Positions 31,927 to 40,182 of a stretch of DNA of 64,000 bases are shown piece by piece (within the stretch, counting starts at the first letter, position 1; each line of letters starts with the position of its first letter). Under the pieces are notes generated by a model. That model saw only the letters and a list, made by a program, of their open reading frames with translations. It did no database searches and had not been told where the DNA came from. The DNA is from Meconema thalassinum (taxonomy: Eukaryota > Arthropoda > Insecta > Orthoptera > Tettigoniidae). The stretch covers positions 162,050,911 through 162,114,910 of the forward strand of contig OX336399.1 in assembly GCA_946902985.2 (NCBI GenBank), read 5' to 3'. The translations under genes and the position numbers were made by a program.

Positions 31927-32520
31927 CAGAAATTTAGAGTACAAGACAGTTACTCATTTCCAAGTGACAGTAATAATATGGATTTTTTTAAGCTTCATTA
32001 ATGTTTTTTTCGATAAAGTTCCTGCGTGGAATTGAGTTTTAAATTAGTTATGAATACGCCTATTTGTTAGTAAAGGAAATTCCTATAGTGGTCCAAGAAA
32101 GGCTAGCCCAGTTCCCGTATAAAAACATCGATATATATTACATTGATCACTGCATTACCGCAATGTGGGTTAATATCTGAATAGCCATTGTGCAGAAACA
32201 TAATACCGGCTTTGCCGACTAGTTACAAAGTTTCATATTAAAGCATATACGAGGACTTTTTAACATGTTGTTTGTGTTTCAATCAGTTGACACCAGAGTT
32301 CGCATGAGCGTTTACCGTTCAGTAGTGTTGAGCAAAGTTACTCGGTGAGTGGATGCCCATTACTTTTATCCAGAGATTGTAAAACAGACTCTAAATAAAT
32401 CATAGTTGTTTTCAGCAAATATGATATAATGAATATTTTTACACCAAAGAACGACAACTTTAAGATGATTTATAGTAGAAATAACTGTAATGGCGCCTCC
32501 AAACCTTGAAGTAATCCGTA
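31927..32520. other. No recognisable feature
   Basis: AT-rich, no gene or known repeat seen. Confidence 0.4.
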
Positions 32521-32728
32521 TGTGATATACATTCCACATGGTACCACTGCCAGCTGGATCGCCTCTTACACACTTCCGTCCCATTTTTCAAAATCACTCC
32601 CACAAAAATATCCAGCAACCGAGTGGAAAGATGTTACACATCAAAAAGAATGGAAGACTCTACCTTCCACTACTCCCAGGGCTTCCATGGCCTGTACGGA
32701 GTTAGCTTTGCTTTATGTGCTTATTTAA

Positions 32729-32930
32729 CAATAGATTTTTCCTGCTCTGAAATGCTTGCATTCCCATAGCAATTCTTCTTTTGACTTCTGTAAGGCACGG
32801 ATTGTCACTGGTAATGACACTACCCAGATAACAAAATTCTGTAACCTGATCTATTTTTGTACAGCCTAACTTAATAGTTGATTCATTTCAGTCTTCTTCT
32901 TTTGAACAACCAAACGAAGTGAATTAAACG
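32729..32930 (-). pseudogene. LINE RT relic, upstream segment
   Basis: Minus-strand IDQVTEFCYLGSVITSD and VKRRIAMGMQAFQSRKNLLL end in NKHI at the repeat TATGTGCTTATTTAA, and the next residues (GIETRKKFVKTF) lie at 30331 on the other side of the insertion. This confirms a split LINE. Confidence 0.8.
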
Positions 32931-33012
32931 GGCTAGAGTGTGTAAATCACCTTTGACATCCTCGGTTTTATTGAATTTGGATAATTAACATAATAAAGGA
33001 GAGCAAAAAATG
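32838..33012. repeat. Copy 1 of a ~175-bp duplication
   Basis: AACCTGATCTATTTTTGTAC, TCTTCTTTTGAACAACCAAA, TAAACGGGCTA and GAATTTGGATAATTAACATA recur in the same order at 33786-33955, about 935 bases on. Confidence 0.85.
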
Positions 33013-33775
33013 ACAGTCAGTCTGAAAGACTAGACTTTGTATCATTTTAAATGCTACAAATGCTGAAAAATGCTAGAAAGGCTGGAGGCTTCTCGCTTCG
33101 CTCGAAGCCAAGGACCCTTGACATGTTAAAAAATTATCTGCATAATACTTATCTTGCTTATCTTGTTTCAAATTACTCGCGAACGGCAAGTGCAATCCAA
33201 GGGCAAAGCAAGGTCAAGCGCGCGGGATGCCGTCACGCTTACCAGACCGCGCGGGGACGTGCCCCTTCCATCCAGTCTAAAAACACTTATAGTGGGCGAT
33301 GTATTGAAGATAGAGATAGGCTATGCTCTACTGGACTTTTTTGTAGAACTTTTCATGCTGACCAATTCTTACGCTCATAGTATATTAATATTTTTAACGG
33401 TTTGTCCAGCGTAAGCTTAAGAAGCGCACGAACGCCAAGTTTGTTTTTGACTTTTTCACTGAAATCGTTACTGCTTGGCTTCCTTTGATCATACATAAAT
33501 TAATTTCTACAGAAACTTTCCTCGAGATATCCTTTACAGAATGGTGAAAACCGCATCAAAATCCATCCAGTGGTTCTCGAGATTACCCGTGACATCCAAG
33601 AATCGGGGATTTTTGTCTTATACTGACGAAGTAGAGATTGTCGGGGAACACATGCACCAAGCGGTACTATGACGTCACACACCTCAGTGCATCTGGGTAC
33701 ATTTCGTCCCGTCACCGTAACGTAACGCCAGACCCCAGCGTAACGACGAAGTCGACAAAATCATTTAAAATGATA
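33013..33775. other. No gene; possible TE fragments
   Basis: No gene supported. AATCCATCCAGTGGTTCTCG near 33560 and the following ATTACCCGTGACATCC recall a common insect element motif, from memory only. A 109-codon frame at 33051 has no family resemblance. Confidence 0.35.
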
Positions 33776-33960
33776 AAATTCTGTAACCTGATCTATTTTT
33801 GTACAGCCTAACTTGATATTTGTTTTCATTTCAGTCTTCTTCTTTTGAACAACCAAACAAAATTAATTAAACGGGCTAAAGTGTGTAAATCACCTCTGAC
33901 ATCATTGGTTTTATTGAATTTGGATAATTAACATATTTAAGGAGAGCAAATATTGCCTAA
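33776..33960. repeat. Copy 2 of the ~175-bp duplication
   Basis: Matches 32838-33012 with scattered substitutions. It starts inside the same LINE-derived text (AACCTGATCTATTTTTGTAC), so both copies derive from that LINE relic and its flank. Confidence 0.85.
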
Positions 33961-34154
33961 AAGTGTGAAGTTCTCGGTGATAATTTGACAAAAGACGCAT
34001 CATTATTTAAAATATCTTCACTCTCGTTGCAATCAGAGCTTCTACTAACAATTAGGCAATAAGTTTAGGCTTTGTGCAGTTTATGTCAACTTTTGCTACA
34101 CTTTAAACATTATGGTGTTTGAAGCCATTTTCAGTGTTGCCTTAGTAAACGACA

Positions 34155-35010
34155 GTTTGAAGTTTTTCAGTCAGTTAACACGATTGTACCAAAATCCTGA
34201 AAGTAAATACAGAGAACAGTTTGTTTGTATCGGAGACCCTCGCTTGCCCGGTCGCCCGCGGCGCGAGCCTGTCTCCCGCCACGCACATTGCCGTTATGCG
34301 GTGCCCGCTCGGCAGTGAGTCATTGAGTATAGGAATTTGTACTTACCAAGTTCACAGCTGGTGCTGAAAATGTTCGCCATTCACTGCTACACATCGCTGG
34401 CACCTTTTTATGAAACTGGCATTTACTCTCTGAAGTTCATCAGCACCGATTGACTGTATTTCAGCTGTAATATAGTCTTTAAGCTCATTTATAGTGTGAG
34501 GGTTTCTCGCATACACTCACACTCTATTTTTAAGCGTCCCCCACAAATAAAAGTCACATGGTGATAAGTCTGGGCTTCGCGGGGGCCACACGTTCCGACT
34601 TATAATCCTAGTACCAAAAATGCGACGCAATTCTGTCATGGATGCTTCGGCAGTGTGAGCAGTGGCAGAATCTTGTTGAAAATAAGTTGACAATCACTCT
34701 CCGTGAGTCAGTTCGTCAAAAAATTGGTCAAAGATCACATTGAAGTACAAATTTAAGTACAAATTCCTATACTCAATGACTCAGTGCCGCGAAAGCGCTG
34801 CATAACGGCAAAGTGCCTGGCGGGAAATAAGCTCGCGCTGCGGGCGACCGGGCAAGCGAGGGTCTCCGATACAAACAAACTGTACTCTCTGTACATGAGA
34901 TCGAAACTGGTTGTCCAAGCGTATTTATTAATAGCATTTTTTTTTTCTTTCAGGATCAGGTAATAACCACTCTCATTTGGGTACAATCGTGTTGACCGAC
35001 TGAAAAGCAT
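34155..35010. mobile_element. DNA transposon with ~200-260-bp inverted repeats
   Basis: Left arm ~34155-34345 and right arm ~34750-35010 are inverted copies: TTTTTCAGTCAGTTAACACG against its complement near 34990, GTTTGTTTGTATCGGAGACC, CTCGCTTGCCCGGTCGCCCG and ATTGAGTATAGGAATTTGTA. The right arm has ~60 extra bases. The ~400-base core encodes the end of a mariner-like transposase on the minus strand. Internally deleted, so non-autonomous. Target duplication not clear. Confidence 0.75.
34345..34640 (-). pseudogene. Mariner-like transposase C-terminal relic
   Basis: Minus strand: NVWPPRSPDLSPCDFYLWGT, where the Asp after Cys is the third catalytic residue of mariner-type enzymes, then TLKNRV, a TGA, YARNPHTINELKDYI, NASFIKRCQRCVAVNGEHF and a stop at ~34365. 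The first two catalytic Asp blocks are absent. Confidence 0.8.
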
Positions 35011-35029
35011 CAAACTTTTGTGAACATAT

Positions 35030-35412
35030 TGTTGTTTGATTCATCGGTCTTTTGACTGGTTTGATGCAGCACTCCAAGCCTCCCTGCCTTGAGCTAATCG
35101 CTTTATCTCAACATAACTACTACACTACACCCTACTTCCGAGGCAATCTGTTTAACATATTCTAACACGGGTCTATCCTCGACCCTTCCTAATGTTGCTA
35201 TTCCTGGGTATCTTAGTATGTGTCCTACCAACCTATCTCTTCTCTTCATTAGCAGTCACCAGAAACATCTCTCCTCTCCCACTCGTCTTAATACCTCTTC
35301 ATTCGTAATCGTATCTACCCATCTGATCTTCATCATTCTCCTGTAACACCACATTTCTTTTGCTTCTATTCTCGTCTTGTGTGCTGTGCTAACAGTCCAA
35401 GTTTCACTTCAC
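35030..35412 (-). pseudogene. RTE/CFDP2-like LINE, 3' end only
   Basis: Closely matches 23940-24330 (GACTGGTTTGATGCAGCACT, ACCAACCTATCTCTTCTCTT, ACTCGTCTTAATACCTCTTC, GTCCAAGTTTCACTTC) with small deletions. Encodes only the C-terminal tail of the RT. Confidence 0.88.
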
Positions 35413-35467
35413 TAAAAATTCAAACCTCACAAGAACACGGAGCTGATAACCAAGATGACCAAACCCC

Positions 35468-36372
35468 TAATCCACTTGTGAATAAGAATCATTTTCATGA
35501 GAAACGTTTCTCTAGACTTTGCCTCGTGTATCTTTTGTGTTTGTTGTTTTCTACTTCTTGCTTCGTGTTTTTGGTTTTGTGTTTGCTTTGTGCTTTCACT
35601 TTTGAATTTTACTTTTTGGTTTTCTTTCTTGGTTTTGTATTTGGTTTCTGGTTTTGCTTTTTTTGAATTTTGCTTTATGTTTCTTGTTTTTTTGTTTTCT
35701 GTTTTTGCTTTTGTTTTTGAATTTTCATTTTTGCTTCGTCTTTTTTGTTTTGGTTTTCTATTTGTTTTCTGCTTTTACCGACAGTAGTGGCTGCGCTCGC
35801 TAAAGCGCTGCGTTAGGTCATGGGGCCAAGCTCTCTGCTGACTCGGTAGACGCGTGGGTTCGAGCCCCACCGTCGGCCGTCCTTGAAATTGTTTTCCGTG
35901 GTTTCCCATTTTCAACTCCAGGCAAATGCTGGGACGGTACCTTCTGACAGGCGACGGCCGCTTCCTTCCACATCCTTGCCCAGTTTCATTCACCATCATT
36001 CATTTCATCTCTCATTAACTCCTCTCATGAGGTTGGTGTCAGGAAGGGCATCCGGCCGTAAAAATCATCCGCCACAAAGACTTCCATCGCATCTCATCCC
36101 CGACCCCGTAGGAAAAACGGGAATAATAGGGGGGGGGGGGGTAGACATACACTGTTTTTGAATGTTGCTTTTTGCTTTGTGTTTCTTTTGTTTTCAGCTT
36201 TTGCTTTTTGCTTCAAAATAAAATAAACAAAATAAAACAAAAAACAAAACAAAATAAAATGAAATAAAGTAAAACAAACCAAATAAAAAATAAAATAAAA
36301 AAATAAATTAAAACAAAATAAAATAATTAAATAAATAATTTTACGACATGATCCTTATTCACAAGTGGATTA
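35468..36372. repeat. T-rich/A-rich tract bounded by 25-bp inverted repeats
   Basis: 35468-35492 (TAATCCACTTGTGAATAAG...) and 36348-36372 are inverted copies with one mismatch. Between them is a T-rich strand of TTTTG/TTTTC words (35496-35780 and 36160-36210), switching to A-rich AAAATAAAAC words (36210-36330). A SINE splits the T-rich part. The low-complexity frames here are not genes. Confidence 0.7.
35779..36142 (+). mobile_element. tRNA-headed SINE inside the T-rich tract
   Basis: B box GGTTCGAGCCCC at ~35857; body GTTTTCCGTGGTTTCCCATT, GGCGACGGCCGCTTCC. The 3' part has GGTGTCAGGAAGGGCATCCG, a tail word shared by many unrelated SINEs and LINEs, then GACCCCGTAGGAAAAACGGG and a run of 13 G (36129-36141). 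Confidence 0.78.
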
Positions 36373-36997
36373 AACGAGTTTTGCAACTGGCCGACTCCTT
36401 AATGAACAGAATTGATAGTAAGTAACATCGATAGGATTCGCTTATATCGAAAGACCCGATCAAAAAAATATAGAACATTACACTTCTAGCGTTTTTTTTT
36501 TCATATAATAAAAAGAAAACAAGACATTTTTCCTTGCGCTCCCATGATCAGAAACGATCATATTACTTACAAAATAGTAATACATGTTGAATTAGATGGG
36601 AAAACTAGTTTCATTTACGCCGAAGATTATCCCGCTATCAATCGGCCACAAGCGAAACTAATTGGCGGCGTGCGATAACTGCTTGCGATTTCAACGCTGT
36701 CTATTTGAACTACTAAAGATAGTTGGCTTCAAAACCTTCATAAGAGTTTCACCAACGCGAAGCGGATAACAAACTAAATACCTCCTCACTTTTCTAGTTT
36801 GGCCGAAAACTACTATATCGTTCGTCGAAAAATAATTATATCATTCTAACAGTTTCATAAAAATAGAGTATATAAGTCAATGCTAAGGGCATTATGACTT
36901 TCAATTATAAACACCCGTATGTTACGGATCAGTGTTGAGGTATAAGTAAGCCAATATCACAGGTCAAGAAATGAATTAAAGATCATTGGCTGAAACA
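36373..36997. other. No recognisable feature
   Basis: AT-rich sequence up to the first satellite monomer; nothing recognised. Confidence 0.5.
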
Positions 36998-37565
36998 GCA
37001 TCTTCTGCATAAGACCCTAAAGGAGGCAGGCTATATGTTGCCCCATCCTGAATAGTGCTACACACTACTCAAAAGCTCACAATATCTCCTGACTTCTGCT
37101 CAAGACCCTAAAAGAAGCAGAGTGTGTGTAGCCCCACCCTGGATAGTGCTACACACTACTCGGGGGCTCACAATATCTCCCTACTTCTGCTCAAGACCCT
37201 AAAGGAGGCAGGCTGTATGTTGCCCCACCCTGGATAGTGCTACACCCTCAAGGGCTCACAATATCTCCTGACTTCTGCTCAAGACCCTAAAGGAGGCAGA
37301 GTGTGTGTGTCCCCAGCCTGGATAGTGCTACACCCTCAAGGGCTCAAAATAGCTCCTGACTTCTGCTCAAGACCCTAAAGGAGGCAGAGTGTACCCCAGC
37401 CTGGATAGTGCTACATCCTCAAGGGCTCACAATATCTCCTGCCTTCTACTCAAGGCACAAAAGAAGGCAGAGTGTGTGTAGTCCCACCCTTGATAGTGCT
37501 ACACCCTCAAGGGCTCACAGTATCTTCTGCACAAGGCCAAAAAGAAGGCAGGGTGTTTGCAGCCC
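36998..37565 (+). repeat. Diverged edge block of the satellite array
   Basis: About six head-to-tail satellite units in the same orientation as the main array but of unequal length (79 to ~92 bases). They carry edge-specific variants: GCCCCACCCTGG, ACACACTACTCGGGGGCTCA, ACTTCTGCTCAAGACCC. The first recognisable unit starts at about 36998 (CATCTTCTGCATAAGACCC). The higher divergence than in the main array suits an array edge that is no longer homogenised. Confidence 0.88.
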
Positions 37566-37847
37566 ACGTAATACAGACAGCTAGGAACTGGGCTTGGAGT
37601 AGCGGAGAAAGCCGAAGTTATACGATTGACTTCGCATCACCACATGGTAGCTTTACGATTGGTTACGAAGTGAGAAGCTTATCCTCTCTGTTTCAAAGTT
37701 TGTATCGCTTCTCATATGATTGTGCCAGAGCTTATCTATATTTACGACACTTTACTAAATGTAAAATACTGTAGTGTAATATTCAACATATCATATTCTC
37801 AGAATACATTACGTTGAAGTACCTCCATTTTCTATTTCTTGCTCGTC

Positions 37848-37892
37848 GGCCTGTTGGTCTAGGGGTATGATTCTTGTTTGGGGTGCGGGAGG
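37848..37892 (+). pseudogene. tRNA-Pro-like sequence, left arm (5' two-thirds, then interrupted)
   Basis: GGCCTGTTGGTCTAGGGGTA followed by TGATTCTTGTTTGGGGTGCG, the mirror copy of 39889-39960. The T arm is destroyed: the hAT-like insertion with its TATATCTC duplication begins at 37893, and the remnant continues at 38696 (TATATCCCGGAC). Confidence 0.75.
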
Positions 37893-37900
37893 TATATCTC

Positions 37901-38695
37901 CAGAGCTTCCATCCACTCACTCGTCCAAAAATAGTGAAATAGTGAGTGTTCTATCTTTAAAAAAGTGAAAAAGAGGTTCGTTTTTGTATGAAAAAGTGAG
38001 TAAATAGTGAGTAAATTAATAGCATTAGCATTTATGGCCGTATATCTGGTTCATAATTTTAACGTTTGTTGATAGGCCTATCTGTAAGTGGAATTAGTGT
38101 GTGTGGGGGGGGGCTTGAGAGGCTACTCTCCCCCCCCCCAAAAAAAATGTGACAAAAGTGTATTGAAATAAACAAAAATTTTAAGAATGTATATCTGAAA
38201 AACAAACTAGCCCTCCAAAAATATCAATCAAATTGCGCCTATGTTAATATATCTGAGTAAGCCTACTGTTTGTGATTTTTCATGCAGTTAGAGGACACTT
38301 GGAAATAATGGATAGGAAATTCAATGCAGCACTCAAGAAATTTAAACCGTAAAACAAAAATATAAATTTGAACTTTTGTTAAAATTTTCGGCGATCGCTG
38401 CACGGCTCCGGCTGTGGTATTGCACTATGCAAGCTTGTCATGCTTTCTGGCTGCCTGGCTCGCTGTCGGCAGCGCGCTCAGGCACCGGTGGTAGAAAAAT
38501 GAACTACCCATTCATGGGTAAACTTTGGGTCGTTTCTAGCTATCTGATTGTGCAAGAGACCATTTTTAACGCAGAATGTGACCAGTTTTGTAAAAAAAAA
38601 GTGAGAATAGTGAGTAATTTTTATCAAATAGTGAGAAAAGTGAGGTTGCTGTGAAAATAGTGAATAGTGGGAAAAGTGAGTCGCTGGAAGCCCGG
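37901..38695. mobile_element. Non-autonomous hAT-like element
   Basis: 795 bp, starting CAGAGCTTCCATCCACTCAC and ending GTGAGTCGCTGGAAGCCCGG, which are imperfect inverted repeats. Flanked by an 8-bp duplication TATATCTC (37893-37900) / TATATCCC (38696-38703), 7 of 8 identical. The subterminal regions are packed with AGTGAGT/TAGTGA words on both sides, as in hAT transposase-binding zones. No transposase coding. Absence of this block from the right arm of the inverted repeat confirms it is an insertion. Confidence 0.82.
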
Positions 38696-38867
38696 TATAT
38701 CCCGGACATACCCAGTATTTTTACTTTTGTTTTATCTCTTGAAAAGATTCAAAAAGTGTATAAAAGAACCCTAGGAACGTTCTTTTTTCCGTGCGAGACT
38801 TGTATTTACTCTATACCAGTAAAATAAATACATTGTTTGAGGTCAAACGCATTTTTTTAGTCGTTTT

Positions 38868-39190
38868 ACCTTCCAGGATGTCTTTTCCTTCGAACTCTGC
38901 GAGGAATCCCACCATTACCGCCGCCAGTGCAGAGTCCTGGAGCTTGAAACACCTGGTCGGGTGATACAACTGGGGAGATAGACCAGCACCTCGCTCAGGC
39001 GGCCTCACCTGCAAAGCGAACAGGGGCATCATGAGGGATGGGAAGGGAGGGGAAGATTGAGCGGAATAGCCAAGGGAAGGGCAAGTAGGCTGTCCCACCT
39101 CCCCAGTTGTATCCCACAATCAGGTGTTTCAAGCTCCAGGACACTGCCCTGTCGGCGGTAATGGTGGGATCCCTCGCTGAGTCCAAGGGA
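38868..39190. repeat. Two inverted copies of a SINE 3' region at the centre of the palindrome
   Basis: 39085 down to 38868 (minus) and 39095 up to 39190 (plus, resuming at 39708-39745) both carry the tail of the SINE seen at 21508-21965: CCCAGTTGTATC, AGCTCCAGGAC, GGTAATGGTGGGAT and GCTGAGTCC-type text. Confidence 0.75.
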
Positions 39191-39707
39191 GGGTAGCGGT
39201 TTCGGTGGTGTAGTTGGTAGCATGCTGTGCTTCTATGCCCACAATCGCGGGTTCAAACCCAACCGAAGCCGTCGGATTTTTTTAAGAGTGTTAAAAATCC
39301 CTTAGTATGCCTTCCTTCGGAGGGGAAGTAAAGCCGGCAGTCCCATGTCATAGATTTATGGCATGTTAAAAAACCTTCCACTAATTACACCTGTGTGAAG
39401 CTAAATTATAGGTTAACATTTTGAATAACGCCCTTAAGTTCCAACGTTCGTCGCCAGGAGCCGACTGCGGTGGCGTCTAGTAACAAAGTTCTGAACTAAT
39501 AGTCGTTGACGGTGGCATTTGGCAGCAAAAGTAGGAACTACTTGAAAGAAATGCAATGTCTGCAGTCCTTACTTGAATTAAAAACAGATAAGACACACTG
39601 ATACAGCCTTCACAATTAACAGCGTTATCAGACAGATTCTACACACACCCAAAGTACACGAGGCTACATGACCGCGTTGTCGCAGCCCCTAAACTGAGGA
39701 ACCAACC
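39191..39707 (+). mobile_element. SINE alpha, copy 3
   Basis: Flanked by 11-bp repeats TGAGTCCAAGG (39178-39188) and TGAGTCCGAGG (39708-39718). Head GTTTCGGTGGTGTAGTTGGT, B box GGTTCAAACCCAACC, body CCTTAGTATGCCTTCCTTCG, tail GCAGCCCCTAAACTGAGGAA. It interrupts the tail of another SINE inside the right arm of the inverted repeat. Confidence 0.9.
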
Positions 39708-39888
39708 TGAGTCCGAGGAAAAAGCCAAGCTGGTGGGTAAACCGACAAAAAAAAGAGTTTTACCTCAAACTATGTATTTATATTACCGGTATAAGTACAA
39801 GCCTCGCGCGAAAAAAAAAGAACGTTCCTAGGGTTCTTTTATACACTTTTTAAATCTTTTCAAGAGATAAAACAAAAGTAAAAATGCT

Positions 39889-39960
39889 GGGCATGTCCGG
39901 GATATCAACCCGGGACCTCCCGGACCCCAAACAAGAATCATACCCCTAGACCAACAGGCC
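39889..39960 (-). pseudogene. tRNA-Pro-like pseudogene, right arm
   Basis: 72 bases with the length and most invariant positions of an animal tRNA-Pro: GGCCTGTTGGTCTAGGGGTA, anticodon loop TTGGGGT (anticodon GGG) and GGTCCCGGG at the T arm. The T loop reads GGTTGATATCC where GGTTCAAATCC is expected, spoiling the B box. The anticodon stem holds a T/C mismatch and two G.T pairs. Hence a pseudogene or tRNA-derived repeat head. Confidence 0.75.
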
Positions 39961-40016
39961 GACGAGAACGAAATTGAAAATGGAGGTACTTCAATGTAAT
40001 GTATTCTGAGAATATG

Positions 40017-40182
40017 TCTGTCTGTTAGGTAGTCAACACAGAGGTTGGTTGGATCCTCAAAAAGCGCCATCAGAGGTTAAGTGGAAGAAGACCACAAAAC
40101 CCAACGCAGCACTATAATGAGGCGTACTAGGCAAGATGAGGAGTGAGGTAGTTTGTCAAGGCTTTCCTCATTTGAGAATATG
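40017..40182 (-). mobile_element. Short insertion (~166 bp) with 10-bp flanking repeats
   Basis: Direct repeats TGAGAATATG at 40007-40016 and 40173-40182 bound a segment absent from the left arm of the inverted repeat. On the minus strand it carries CCTTGACAAACTACCTCACT and ACGCCTCATTATAGTGCTGC. Probably a retroposed fragment; no tRNA-like head. Confidence 0.7.

Larger units (their letters stand above)
30347..32713 (+). mobile_element. tRNA-headed SINE, itself expanded by later insertions
   Basis: Flanked by perfect 15-bp repeats TATGTGCTTATTTAA (30332-30346 and 32714-32728) that interrupt a LINE relic. The left end is a tRNA-like head (GGGGCTGCGTGGCGCAGTCA, B box GGTTCGAACCCC at ~30404) with a SINE body to ~30620. 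The right end (~32640-32713, GGGCTTCCATGGCCTGTACG) looks like the tail of the same SINE. The material between is a later LINE insertion (30690-31605) plus ~1 kb of other sequence with a second tRNA-like head. Confidence 0.75.

Noticed and set aside
33051..33414. 109- and 86-codon overlapping frames
   Set aside because: No family resemblance, no splice or start signals, surrounded by repeat debris.
35379..35787. Phe/Leu/Cys-rich 95-codon frames
   Set aside because: Low-complexity T-rich DNA gives hydrophobic-looking peptides; no gene signals.
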